This document shows positions 1-10,545 of a stretch of 64,000 bases of DNA, piece by piece. The number at the start of each line of letters is the position of its first letter. Positions within the stretch are counted from its first letter, which is position 1. The notes under the pieces are model-generated. The model was not told the DNA's origin, searched no databases, and saw only the letters and a program-made list of their open reading frames with translations. The stretch is taken from positions 3,916 through 67,915 of the forward strand of contig BCKQ01000001.1 in assembly GCA_001600695.1 (NCBI GenBank). Direction: 5' to 3'. A program made the translations under genes and the position numbers. This DNA is from Ascoidea asiatica. Lineage: Eukaryota > Ascomycota > Saccharomycetes > Ascoideales > Ascoideaceae.

Positions 1-512
1 TTTGCATCATTTAAAGAAAAGCAAACAATAGCTGAAGACAAGTTCTTGATTGCAGGGAAATGATATTCTAAGATTTTCATTTCATCCTTGAACTTCTTTT
101 CATTAGAAACATAAGTATTTAAATTCATAAGAAATGATTTNAGTAATTTAACTCTTTCAAACACAGTAATAACAGCAAGATCTGTGTCAAGAGCATAATA
201 AAGATTAATTCCATCAGTTTCATCATAATCAACAAGAATAGTTTTATCAACTTTACTTTTAATCAAAGCATCAACCAAACAGGAGAATCGGTAAGGAATA
301 GCACCAACAACAGCAGAAGCATCAACAAAATCTTTGACATTAATGTTTTGATTTGCAACAAGGAATTTCAATTGTTTTAATAGCCAATGTTTGAACAAAG
401 GCCAAGAAGCACCATCAGTAATTTTGTCACCTTTAACATTTTCAATAAACGACAAACCAGTTTTGAGACATTCGTAATCGATGTCAAAATCAGCAGCAAA
501 TTGAAACGGCAT
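1..512 (-). CDS. Gag-like retroelement protein, partial at window edge
   Basis: Reading the minus strand from an ATG at 512, the frame stays open for 170 codons to the window edge, apart from one ambiguous base at 141. The protein begins MPFQFAADFDIDYECL and is a mixed helical, lysine-rich sequence without signal peptide or membrane segment. Its size, its codon use and its setting beside transposon relics resemble the capsid (gag) part of a Ty1/copia-type element, but no zinc knuckle or protease is visible because the 3' part lies outside the window. The region upstream of the start (to its right) holds a 10-bp tandem repeat and then a long heat-shock-element array. The gag assignment is an inference from context; an unrelated yeast protein is possible. 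Confidence 0.5.
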   Translation of the reverse strand, partial: MPFQFAADFDIDYECLKTGLSFIENVKGDKITDGASWPLFKHWLLKQLKFLVANQNINVKDFVDASAVVGAIPYRFSCLVDALIKSKVDKTILVDYDETDGINLYYALDTDLAVITVFERVKLXKSFLMNLNTYVSNEKKFKDEMKILEYHFPAIKNLSSAIVCFSLNDA

Positions 513-596
513 GAGCAGCAAGTTTTAATGATTTAGCAGCAGTAAATAATTAATTTAATGAATTATGTTATCAAATCATAATTTACTTTGTTGTTA

Positions 597-710
597 CTTT
601 ATCTCACCTTATCTCACTTTATCTCACCTTATCTTGCTTTATCTTACTTTATCTTACCTTATCTTACCTTATCTTACCTTATCTTACCTTATCTTACCTT
701 ATCTGACATT
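597..710. repeat. 10-bp tandem repeat, unit CTTATCTTAC
   Basis: About eleven head-to-tail copies with an exact 10-bp period. Copies near 600-640 carry the variants CTTATCTCAC and TTTATCTCAC, while those from about 650 to 705 are almost identical. It lies between the gag-like start codon at 512 and the heat-shock-element array, so it would fall in the leader or core promoter of the minus-strand gene. The plus-strand ORF across it is an artefact of the repeat. Confidence 0.9.
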
Positions 711-794
711 AAGTTTCTCAATCTTAGTTATCCATAATCTTTATGATTTAAAATCATTTTCTGTACATTTTACCAAAAGTTGCTGTTTAGGTTT

Positions 795-1005
795 TTCAAG
801 AACTTTCTAGAACATTCTAGAACATTCTGGAACATTCTAGAATCAGAACTTTCTAGAACATTCTAGAAACAGAATTTACTAGAACATTCTATTTGCTTCT
901 TTGTCGTTATGCTTTCTTATTTGCTCTTATATGCTGCTTTCTATTTGTTACTAGAAGTTTCTCGAATTTTCTAGAACCTTCTATGACAAAGATTCTAGAA
1001 GATTC
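795..1005. promoter_or_regulatory. Very long heat-shock-element array (Hsf1 sites)
   Basis: From 795 to 842 there are ten alternating TTC and GAA trimers spaced exactly 5 bp apart (TTC at 795, GAA at 800, and so on to GAA at 840). After a 1-bp slip, five more follow at 846-868, then further units at 872, 882 and 887. A second block has six perfect units at 954-981, and a third has three at 993-1005. Inverted TTCnnGAA pentamers are the established binding site of the heat-shock factor trimer, and natural promoters usually have three to six. The array is orientation-independent. It could drive the gag-like gene on the left, the TATA box and ORF on the right, or both. Confidence 0.85.
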
Positions 1006-1093
1006 CATTCCTTAACTACTCCGTTTGAACTTTAGTATGTGAAATTTAAATTCTGACCTTTCAGATTTTCCCCTCTCATACATTTTCAACTGG

Positions 1094-1101
1094 TATAAAT
1101 A
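1094..1101 (+). promoter_or_regulatory. TATA box TATAAATA downstream of the heat-shock array
   Basis: A clean TATAAATA lies about 90 bp to the right of the last heat-shock unit and about 200 bp before the ATG at 1301. This is the usual order for a rightward heat-inducible promoter in yeast. Function is inferred from spacing. Confidence 0.55.
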
Positions 1102-1300
1102 GAGGTGGTTTTTCCCTTATTTTTCAAAATTATTTATCTTTATTTTATTTTATATGTCTTTAAGAATTTTGATTATAACTTTTATATATTATCTTTTAAT
1201 ATATACTGATCCTTAGTGTTATTAATTATCTTTTATAAAAATCTTATTTGATTATAAAAAATTAATTTAAAATAACCTGAAAATGATAAAGAAATTGTAG

Positions 1301-1585
1301 ATGCGTTTATTCTTTTGTCCAGTTGCTGCTGATGGTGTAGCTGTTCAATTATTGGATAATAAAGTGATATTTTTAGATGTTGCAACTGGTGTAGATTTGC
1401 TGAAAGGTTTAAAAACTGCTGCTGATATTTTCTATACAATTTTAGTTAATGTAATTTATGAATGTTCCAATGATGCTGATGATTTATACGATAAGTTCAT
1501 CTTATTATATGAAAGGACACAAATTTGTTTGGGTAATGCTACGAATTCAGAATTTATTTTGAAAATATGGTTCATGAATGTGTAG
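1301..1585 (+). CDS. Small hypothetical ORF downstream of the heat-shock promoter
   Basis: An ORF of 94 residues beginning MRLFFCPVAADGVAVQLLD and ending FMNV. I do not recognise it. It has acidic patches (NDADDLYDKF) and no clear membrane segment, and its codon use is ordinary for this AT-rich DNA. It is the first ATG frame of reasonable length after the TATA box at 1094, which makes it the candidate target of the array. It could equally be a fragment of a retroelement gag, since the sequence on both sides is transposon-derived. Confidence 0.3.
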   Translation: MRLFFCPVAADGVAVQLLDNKVIFLDVATGVDLLKGLKTAADIFYTILVNVIYECSNDADDLYDKFILLYERTQICLGNATNSEFILKIWFMNV

Positions 1586-1842
1586 TAACAGAAAGAACTA
1601 GTGTCATTAAACATTTTTATGAAATCCAAATTATACAATTATAAAATAGTGTTCTCAACATAAAGCTGAAAAACGTGTAAAGAACGTAAATGAATGTTCA
1701 ATAATCGAAATACCTATATAGTTATATAAACGTTATTTTAATATATCGCACAATTCACCAATTATTCCACCTTTTGCTACTGCAAAACATTCATAAATTT
1801 TTGGCGGATGGCATTGTTTTTGATTCAAATTTGATTTTCCTG

Positions 1843-2775
1843 TTAACAGGTTTTAAAAGTTATGAGTATACAAAAACTAAAATAAATAATACCGAAAGGA
1901 GTTCTATAGACCATATTTTTATCGTAGCGCCTTAATATGGTATTGCTGTTATTTATTAACAGAACAATGTTCTCAATGGCTACACGAAAACCAGCCCTTT
2001 CACCGTTTACTCGAAATTTGTTTCCAGAAGCATTGGCGCGACTTTCACCTTTACTGAATGGTACAATCAAGATATCACCATAAGCAGCATATCCTTGATC
2101 ACCTTATATCCTTAGCTTTTGCCCTAGGGGTTTTAAATTTTGAATTGATTGAACTAACGAAGATCTAGAAAATTTACTTAGATCATTAACAGTTCCGGTT
2201 TTTTGGCCATCCATGTCATATATAATAGCATCAAGGCCACAAGTTACATGATATTTAAGCCCATGATGTTTTTTTGTAACCTGAATAACACGAATCTGGC
2301 CTCCTGGAGGGCACACAGCATTTATGAGGTTTTCCATCAACAAAAAATGCAACATTTTGGTACAGCATCTTGAACAAATCTGAAGCTTTAGCTAATTCTT
2401 CTACTTGCTTTGGTGGTACTCTATATTTAGATAAATGTAATAAGTAATTAAATGCTATGAAAATATATTCCGCAACCGAATTAAAAATAATTGCTAAAGC
2501 AGTTGGTGATCTCTTAAAAATACGGATCATATCATAGTACCTATCATCAACTTTCAGACTTCGAGTGTAAACACAAAAAGCTTCAACTGGAGTAACAGCA
2601 TATAGATGCTGAGGTTTTGTAACATCTGTTCGTATCTGAAGTTTAACACTAGAATCATTATTTCTTGCTTTGCGAACCCAAAATCCTTTAATGCTTCCCC
2701 ATGACAGACATCAGGCAATGAAAATCTTTTTGTTAATATTTTTTTGTTGTGAAAATTTTGTTTTCTCATATACAT
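1843..2775 (-). pseudogene. PIF/Harbinger-type (DDE_Tnp_4) transposase relic
   Basis: Three overlapping minus-strand frames give one colinear protein. An N-terminal helical part (about 2750-2650) leads to a stretch containing FKRSPTALAIIFN. Then comes FVDGKPHKC with the first catalytic Asp, YSGYKK, and after a frame change HHGLKYHVTCGLDAIIYD. An in-frame TAA at 2101-2103 precedes GDQGYAAYGDILIVPF with the second Asp, then NGERAGFRVAIEN with a candidate Glu. This order of VDG, YxGxKK, GDxxY and ER is typical of PIF/Harbinger transposases. The gene has two compensating frameshifts (near 2650 and 2255) and one stop, so it is dead, although the catalytic triad seems preserved. I found no convincing terminal repeats or partner Myb gene. 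Confidence 0.7.
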
Positions 2776-3917
2776 GAGAAGTTGACCTATAGCGAGTCAC
2801 CAGTTTTGTAGAGCTTGAATAATACTTGCCTTTTAAATATCTACATCAAAAGCATATTTTATCATTTTTGAATATTATGCAAATTGCTTTCAACCAGTAT
2901 ATCAAAGTTTGAAGATAAAATGTTAACAGCTTCATTGAAAAGCCAGAATTGAATTTTTCTTTCAAATGTTATTCATTGGTTAGAAAGTTTCCATTGAATT
3001 TTGAATACTTAAAAACAGATGACTTGAATTGTTTGTTTCTATTTGATAAATCTCTTTTTGACATTTGTTTAGATGAAATGTTTGATTTGTAAATATTTCA
3101 AGATTTTAATATGTACTAATATTTTTTTCGGGTCCAATGATTTTCGCGATTGATCTACCCGCAAATGGCTGCAATCTGGTTTTCTTTTTATTCTATTTGA
3201 ACATTAATAAACGTGATTTTGTTGGTGTTTTGTTTTTTAAATTTGACCAAATTTAAGATGCTTTTTAAGGAGAGTCTTAAGTGAGTGTCCGTCAGGACAC
3301 CTCTTAGTTAAAGAAAAATTGTGCAAAATTGCCCTAAGGGAAAGGGTAACTGGTCCGATGAATAGGATTCTTATAAAGTGTACTTGGTAGAACATTAATT
3401 ATAGTTTGCAAGGCCCTGCTTGCTTCTTTGTCAGACCAGCGATTCCATAGTTCCATTCCGCTGCAGGCTTACTTTTCTAAGAACTTATACAATTAACTCG
3501 TGGAACCACGTCCCCTTCGGTGCACACAAGGGTGATACCGCAAGGTAGCCTGAGTCAGAATTTGGGACAGAAACATTTTGGCATGCCAGTTATACACAAT
3601 TCTAGAACGCAAGGCGTATAATAATATTTGGTCCCCGAACCTTTTGACTTACTCGTTGGGTAAGGGAAAAATTTTTTTTCTCTTTTGAAAGGAACAGCAA
3701 TTCTATCCGTTGTATACTTAAAAATTAGTTGAACAAAAACAGATATAATAAATAAGAAGGAAGGAAAACAAAGTAAATTAGTTCCTTTTTGAGTTTTAAT
3801 TGTGTTAAAATTGTTTTCATTTATTTTACTTTTTCTTTTTATGCTCTTACAGGCAATTATTATTTTTTTATTTTTATTTCTTTTAAGTTTAATTCAAATA
3901 TATTTCAACTCTGACTC
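2776..3917. other. No recognisable gene; possible LTR or leader remnant
   Basis: The left part is AT-rich and featureless. From about 3120 to 3700 the base composition is visibly less AT-rich. It includes a short perfect stem (TGTCC, loop GTCA, GGACA at about 3287-3300) and the string TTTGGTCCCCGAACC at 3627-3641, which looks like a retroelement primer-binding site, followed by a run of T. No coding frame is convincing. Confidence 0.4.
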
Positions 3918-4080
3918 ATGACTTATTTTTTTTATATTGAATGTTGGATGTTCAATGTATGTGTTGTCAGTTGTTGTTGCTCGTTNTCACTCGTNGTCAA
4001 AAATATTTNAGTTAACCTTTTTCTTATTTTATTTTCTTTTCCTTNAGTCACTAATATTACTAAAATTACTTCANTTAAAA

Positions 4081-4493
4081 ATGGATCCTCCACCTACTTN
4101 TTTTCAAGCAACAAATGTTGAATTTGCCTTTAATCCCCACTGGTTGGTAGCCACTCGGAAGAATCAATTATGAGGAAAGTATTAATTCCAANACGTTGGG
4201 TAAAAAGTAAAGATAATTTACCAGTTCAAATGAAAAAGAAATTANATAATTTCCTTTTAAAATGCTGTGAAGAACCATATTTGTATCAAAAATATGATTC
4301 AACNAAAGTGAAATTGATTACCAAACTGTTAAGGAATAATCCGATTGGTTTGTCCTTCAAAAATTGGGCTTGNCNGTTAGAGAGTTATNATGTTAGTTAT
4401 AGCTCTGAATATTTACGCCGTTGCTACAGAGGTACTAAAAATAAAAAGAGAAAATTAAGAGTAATTGACATTGCAAGTGAAGAAGAAGATTAA
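4081..4493 (+). pseudogene. Small lysine-rich ORF with ambiguous bases, unknown
   Basis: An ATG at 4081 opens MDPPPT..FQATNVEFAF. This frame stops near 4173, and a +1 shift around 4150-4165 continues into SIMRKVLIP and a longer stretch ending RVIDIASEEED at 4493. The C-terminal half has spaced aromatic residues (LSFKNWA, then SYSSEYLRRCYRG) that could form a Myb/SANT-like three-helix bundle with a basic tail (KNKKRK), but this is only an impression. Single ambiguous bases are scattered through the ORF and its leader (13 between about 3985 and 4510). The frameshift may therefore be a consensus error in a collapsed multi-copy or heterozygous region, not a true break. Confidence 0.35.
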
Positions 4494-5838
4494 TTGTCCT
4501 ATGTACNCAAACCTATATAAATATGTCTGTTTTTGTCTACATTTTTTTTTTTAATTTTATATAGTCTTGAAATTATCGACTTTTATATTTACTATTTTAC
4601 ATATATTAATACATAATATTTATTATTAATATATTTATAATATTGACCTCATTTTTCATTATCGTTGGTAATTTTTAGACTAAAACAACTTAATTTATTC
4701 CATTATTTCTCAAGAATCCCAACATATTCTAAGACAACTAGGTTTTGGGTAAAACTCTGTTTAACACTATTGGGCTAAAAATGTTTTTAAGTTGCCCTTT
4801 TTAAATACCTCCCCTTCTTATTCTAGTTACTATAATGTAACCGTTATAAGGTAGTGCATTGCTTCTGGAAGAAACCAGAATATTTCAAGACGCTAAATAA
4901 TACTATCATCCTGATTTCGTTCTCAGTCCCAACTTTTATTTTAAACCTACTTTATGATACTTCACTATCCTAATAAAGTTAATCTTTACAGTCTTTTTTT
5001 GTTTGTACTCACAGCGCGCCCCGTTCTATGTCTTAAGTCAAGAAATTTTCTATTGTCCAATATCTTGCCAAACCTCACCGTGTAATGTCCAATTCCAGTA
5101 ATATCTGGGCATATCCAGAAGATTACTAGTGTTCGACTAGTATATATTCATGAGTCCTAGGAAATAGGAAAAAGCTTAGTATGACCCGTTATTGTTAAGA
5201 ATGGGTCAGTAATTTACGTTGGAACGCAAATTTGTTCTGACAGGTCCCCAGCTGTTCCCATAGTAGCAGAAAACGTAAACTGTCTAGAGTTTATAATAAT
5301 AGAACTTGAATTCTAGGTGAAATTTTCATGTATATATAGGCCACCATATACACTACTTTAGTGTCAAGTTGGCCATTTAATTCAAGTTTGTCATCAAATG
5401 ACTTCCAATAGCTCGCGGGATTTCGTTTTTTGTCCTCCACTCTTTTTCTATAAATTTTGATCTTGCTATCTGAACATATCATTATGCATCCCTTTATATA
5501 CAAGATTTCTCGGAGCTATATCCACATGTGCCTCCAGTAGAAATACGTGTATTTCCATGGAACCCCAGCTGGTAAGGTTAGTACCGCCGATTATTATGGT
5601 AATCATGATATAGGTATCCGGACAGTGCAACTATCTATTGACGGATTTATAGTTCTAACTCGTACTGCTTTAAAAGCCATCACGGGACCTGCACCTGTAG
5701 CAGATATCCTGACTACACTCAGGAAAGTTCTCCTGTGAATGGTAAGCAGAAATTCGATCAACAAACTGCTTTTAATATATATGTTCCTTAATAAATTTCA
5801 TAACTTGACATAATATATTAAAAAAATATTTGACGTAA
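4494..5838. other. Gene-less interval, no recognisable feature
   Basis: AT-rich sequence with two short opposing ORFs (5291-5503 minus, 5547-5738 plus). Neither has a recognisable domain or plausible context. I see no RNA gene. Confidence 0.5.
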
Positions 5839-5844
5839 TTAATA

Positions 5845-6352
5845 TATATAAAATAAATATATTTTTCTGTTAAGAAAGAAAAAGAAAAATATGAAGGAGA
5901 TAAAGAAAAGAAAGCTATTTAAGTTAAATTAGCAAAGCTGGAACGAACTTTCAAAACAGCAGCAGATTGTAATCGAGCGCACAATTGCCAAAGTAGTTGA
6001 GCAAGTACAAAGTTTTCAGACAGGTGAAAAGTTTTCAATGAAGTGAAAATTTTTCATGGGAGGAAACACAAAAAGCATTTACATCCCCGTGCCACCCAGG
6101 TGACCACGGAAACATGTGACTTGAGAAAAACCAATCAACGCAAATAATTAGAACGGTCACAGTAGAGCCCTGGCACATGATAAATATTAGGGTTCGCAAA
6201 CAGTAAAGGAAAGAGAAAAAGAGAGAACAAGTAATTGTGTGATAACAGTCTTAAGTAAAACAGAACTAATTGAAGTAGAAAGCAAAGGTAAACGGAAGCG
6301 AGTAATTGATGAAATAGATTAATAACTGATTATGACCCACCAAATGAGGGAG
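5845..6352 (-). repeat. Left LTR copy, inverted, with polypurine tract
   Basis: The reverse complement of this segment aligns almost base for base with 10010-10545. Landmarks are GCACGGGGATGTAAATGC, TTCCTCCCATGAAAAATT and TGCCAGGGCTC. Homology continues past the LTR into the polypurine tract (CCCACCAAAT on this strand at about 6337-6346). This identifies the copy as the 3' end of a minus-oriented sister element. Confidence 0.85.
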
Positions 6353-6360
6353 AATCTCTG

Positions 6361-9300
6361 ATGATCAAAGACCCACTTAATACTGGTTTATCAATCTTGC
6401 AAATTCAAGAAGAAGTCAATCTAGTAGATTCCTCTTCCAATGCAAACTTTGTCTTGGATACTGGTGCTTCAACTCATGTTGTCAACTCAATGGAGTTTCT
6501 TGCAGACCAAAGAGAATCAAACACTTTGGTGAAAGGGATCAATGGACGCGAGATATGCAAAACTGAAGGTACTGTTAAAATTGGATGTCTTCAACTCAAT
6601 GATGTGAAGTTGTTACCCAATGCTGCTAGAAATATCATTTCCATGGGAAAGCTATCAGAAAGCGGTTACAAAATTGAAATTAAGGACAAATTGGGTTCAA
6701 TTTATCATCAAGGGAAGCTTATATTTGAAACAGTTATGTAAAACTATTTGTGGCATTTGGACCCCAATGATGTTTGTACTGAAATGGTGTTTAATGCTGA
6801 TACTTCTACAACTACTGATTCAGGTGCTCAAACTGCCGTTTGCGATGAAATTCTTCAATTTCTCTAAAACAATGGACATTGCTCATTTAACCAATTCAAG
6901 TCGTTAAAACAATCTGCTTAAGTCAAATACCTCGATAATGACATTCATGCTGCTTTGAAGAGATGTGAAGCTTGTGTTTCAATTGTACCTAAAAGTACAA
7001 TTAGAAAGACAAAAGAAGCTAAACACTTGGTTACTGGTGAATATATCGTTGCTGATCTAATTGGTCCCATTAACAACTCTTATGGGTTGATTGTAACTGA
7101 AGCTAATGCGCACTTTGTTGTTGCTCATGTTCTTACTTCTAAGTCTCAAGCTACTGACAACTAATTGAATCTCTCAGGATTTTCGAGAAGCTGCTTTCCT
7201 TGACCAACAAATCACTTTGTTTTGTGAAAACTGATAATGAGTTCAAAACAAATGCATTCAAAGCATTTTGTTCTGCAAATGGTATTATTCATGACGCGAC
7301 TGCTCCTTATTCATCTTATCAGAATGGAAAGTCTGAAAACATGAATCGTCAAATACAACACAAGTTCAAACAGTTGCTTGCCGATTCTAATATTCCTGAT
7401 ACTTATTGGAATTTTGGTTTCCATCATGCTGATTTTTTTCACAATTACTTGCCCTTGAATTTAAATGGACAATCTCCTTGGGAGATGCTCAGAGAAATCA
7501 AGAAAACTGCTACTGTTACTGCTCCCTTTGGATGTCATATCTATGGCTTTAATCATAGTGTTAGGCAACAGGGTTTCAAGAAAGACGTTTCTGGAACGTT
7601 CTTTGGCTTCAATAAAACTAATAAGATTGCTTTTATTCTAAAAAATGGAACCGGTGAAATAGTCAGATCCAGTTCATTTAGGTGCTTAACTGATGTTTAT
7701 CCATTCAAGTTAAACAATCATGTTGTTGTTACTGACACTGATGTCCAACCGATTTCTTTTGGTGGTTCTTCTGCCTCTTTCTCAGCTGCTTCTAATAAAG
7801 ATTTTAACACTTCTGCCACTGAAAATACTGTTGAAGTTAGACCTTCTAGTAATGATGCTGCTGACATTAATATGAATGATAACAATGAAAGTCAACAAAG
7901 TCAAGAAGATACTCAAGATGTTTCTCTTGATGAGACTAGTGCTCCACCTGAAATGCAGGAGGATTGCTTAAATGACACATCGAATTGCAGTATTTCAAGT
8001 GATTCACTTCAATCGGCTGTTGAATCAACTACTCCTTCTATTATCAAATCAACTCCATCTTTAATTTCCAATTCTGGTGTTATTACTCCCCCCAGAAGAA
8101 TTAGGTTTCGGGTTGCAAAAGCTTGTAATCGAGTTTACAACATGAAACTAAGACCCAAAAGACATGTTTCGTTGCAAATGAAAAATAACCTCAATTTGCT
8201 TTCAAACAGCAGTAATAATTCAAATCCTGTTTATTCAACTCCCTGATGAAGATGCATCTGATCACGAAGCTTATTCTCAAAAAGCTATCGAAGGTCCAAA
8301 AGATGTTGTTTCTATGTCTGAAAACACCTCTGATAATGAAATCAATCTTCTTGTTTCCAAATCAAAATACAAGATTCCTAACTACTTTTCAGAAGTGTTA
8401 CAATCACCTGCAAAGAACAAATGGTTAGAAAGCATTGAGAATGAGATGAACTCCAGTCGTTGTAACAATGTGTATGATTTAGTGAAAAAGAATGTTGTTG
8501 ATGAAGCTATCATCAAAAACAGATGGGTTTTCAATGTTAAACAAGAAACAGATAACTCAAAACGGTTTAAAGTTAGATTAGTTGCGAAAGATTATTTGCA
8601 ACAACTTGGTGAAAACTACATCGATATCTATGCTCCAGTGATGAAGTTTGATACTTTGAGATTGATCTTGCCCTAGCTGCAATTAAAGGTTATTCTTTGT
8701 GCCAAATGGATGCTAAAACTGCTTTTCTCAATGGAAAGATAGATTATCCAGTTTTCTTTCAACCTCCTCCAGGAACTGGTACTCCTTCAGAATATGTCTG
8801 GAAACTCAAGAAAGGACTCTATGGAGTAAAACACGCTCCTCACATCTGGTTTAATACAATTAGAAAGGTGGTAATGAAAAGTGGTGATTTTGAACAAAGT
8901 GTGCTAGATCCTTGTTTGTTTTACAACAAAAGCTGTTACATCTCAAACTACGTTGATGATATTCTCATTGCAGGTGATACTTCGTCTGATATTAAAGTTG
9001 GAAAAGATTTACTCAATGATGCTTTTGTGATGAAAGATATGGGTTCTCCTGCTGTGTTCCTTGGAATTAACATCAATAAATTTCAAATGGATACTCCAAC
9101 TCGCTAAATGACTTTATAACCAAAATCGAAAATGATTTTGAAGTTAAACAGCTCAAAGAGCTCAGAACTCCATTAGCTAAAGGTTTTGAACCATCTGATT
9201 CTACTTCAAAATTTCTAACTGAAGAAGAACATTCAAAATACAGATCAGTCATTCGAACTCTCTTATTCAAGGCTAACACTGTTAGACCTGATATCTCATT

Positions 9301-9963
9301 TGCTACTTCAATGGTAAGTCGATATCTGGTTACTCCCAGAAAATCTCATTTGAGTGCTGCATTCAGGATATTGCAGTATGTTGTTCGAACTAAGAACTTC
9401 TCTTTAACTTATGTTACAGATCAGAACCTCATCAAATATGCTGATTTCCGTTACATGGATAAAAGTGACAATGCTAAGATTCAAGACTATCCTAAACAAA
9501 CAGCTTGAAAATTAACTGTTGTTAGTGATTCTGACTTTGCAAGCGATAAAGAAACTAGACACAGCCAAAGTGGCTATTTCACATTATTGAATGGAAATAT
9601 CATTTCATGGTCTTCTAGAAAACAATCGTTGATTGCTCTCTCGTCAACTGAAGCTGAATATATTGGACTTACTGAAGCGATGAAAAGTGGATTGTACTTC
9701 AAGAATGTTTTAGCTGAAATCAAATGCCACTGTTCCTTTATCAACCTTCTTGGTGATAATTTCTCTTCTTTAACTCTTGCTGCTCATTTTTATATTCACA
9801 ACAAGTCTGTGCACGTTGATATCAAATATTATTTCATTAGACATAATGTTACAAGTTGATAAAACTTAACTATGTAAACCCTAAGATGAATATTGCAGAC
9901 ATGCTTACCACGCTCGTTGATACAACTACATTTCAAAGCTTGGTTCAATCTGTTTTTCATTAA
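6361..9963 (+). pseudogene. Ty1/copia pol remnant (PR-IN-RT-RH)
   Basis: Domains in order: aspartic protease with LDTGAST (about 6461); the integrase zinc region, decayed (6760-6990, CEAC survives); the integrase core with VADLIGP (first Asp, about 7050), VKTDNEF (second Asp, about 7220) and GKSENMNRQ (Glu, about 7330); a Ser/Asn-rich linker (7740-8240); reverse transcriptase from KWLESIENEM (about 8420) through MDAKTAFLNG (8706) to the active site YVDDILIAG (about 8951); and RNase H with SWSSRKQSLIALSSTEAEY (9605-9661). The order PR-IN-RT-RH is diagnostic of copia (Pseudoviridae). Frames are broken at about 6742, 6868, 7165, 8244, 8674, 9105 and 9507. Active-site motifs are well kept, so decay is recent or mild. 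Gag is missing. Confidence 0.9.
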
Positions 9964-10030
9964 TCAATTTCAATTATCAATACTTTTACAATTATCAAAA
10001 GATCATGTTATTCTCTTTTGAAGGGGACTA

Positions 10031-10545
10031 ATAAATTATTGATCTACTTTATCAATTACTTGCTTCAGTTTACCTTTGCTTTCTACTTCAATTACTTCTG
10101 TTTTACTTAAGACTGTTAACACTCAATTACTTGTTTTCTGTTTTTCTCTTTCTTTTACTTTCTGCTAAGCCTAATATTTATCGTGTGCCAGGGCTCCACT
10201 GTGACCGTCCTAATTATTTGCATTGTTTGGTTTTTCTCGGATCACATGTTTGCGTGGTTACCTGGGTGGCACGGGGATGTAAATGCTTTTTGTGTTTCCT
10301 CCCATGAAAAATTTTCACTTCAATAAAAACTTTTCACCTGTCTGAAAACTTTGCAATTCCTCAAGTATGATCACATATGTTTGCTCTATTGCAATCTGCT
10401 GCTGTTTTGCAAATTTCTTTCCAGCGTTTCCAATTTAGCATAAATAGCTTTCTTTTACTGTTTTATTTTCTTTATCTCTTTTATATTTTTCTTTTTCCTT
10501 CTTTACAGAAAAATATTTTTATTTTATAAATATTAATAACCACAA
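10031..10545 (+). repeat. Right (3') LTR of the copia relic
   Basis: Starts just after the polypurine tract GAAGGGGAC and runs to TTACAGAAAAATATTTTTATTTTATAAA, where similarity to the inverted left copy ends. Compared with the left copy it differs by scattered substitutions and a few small gaps, so the two copies have diverged appreciably. Confidence 0.8.

Larger units (their letters stand above)
5845..10545 (+). mobile_element. Ty1/copia relic flanked by inverted LTRs
   Basis: A plus-strand pol region (protease, integrase, reverse transcriptase, RNase H) lies between two roughly 500-bp copies of the same LTR, but the copies are reverse complements. The right copy is in the normal 3' LTR position after a polypurine tract (GAAGGGG at about 10019). 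The left copy (5845-6352) is the reverse complement and includes an equivalent polypurine tract at its inner end. Gag and the true 5' LTR are absent, because coding resumes only a few bases inside the left copy, just upstream of the protease. The unit is therefore a rearranged element, plausibly from autointegration or recombination between two opposing copies. Confidence 0.75.

Noticed and set aside
565-810. 81-residue plus-strand ORF
   Set aside because: It is created by the 10-bp tandem repeat (Leu/Tyr/Ser repeats) and has no start context or domain.
5547-5738. 63-residue ORF with fairly normal composition
   Set aside because: No recognisable family, too short, and no promoter or neighbour supports it.
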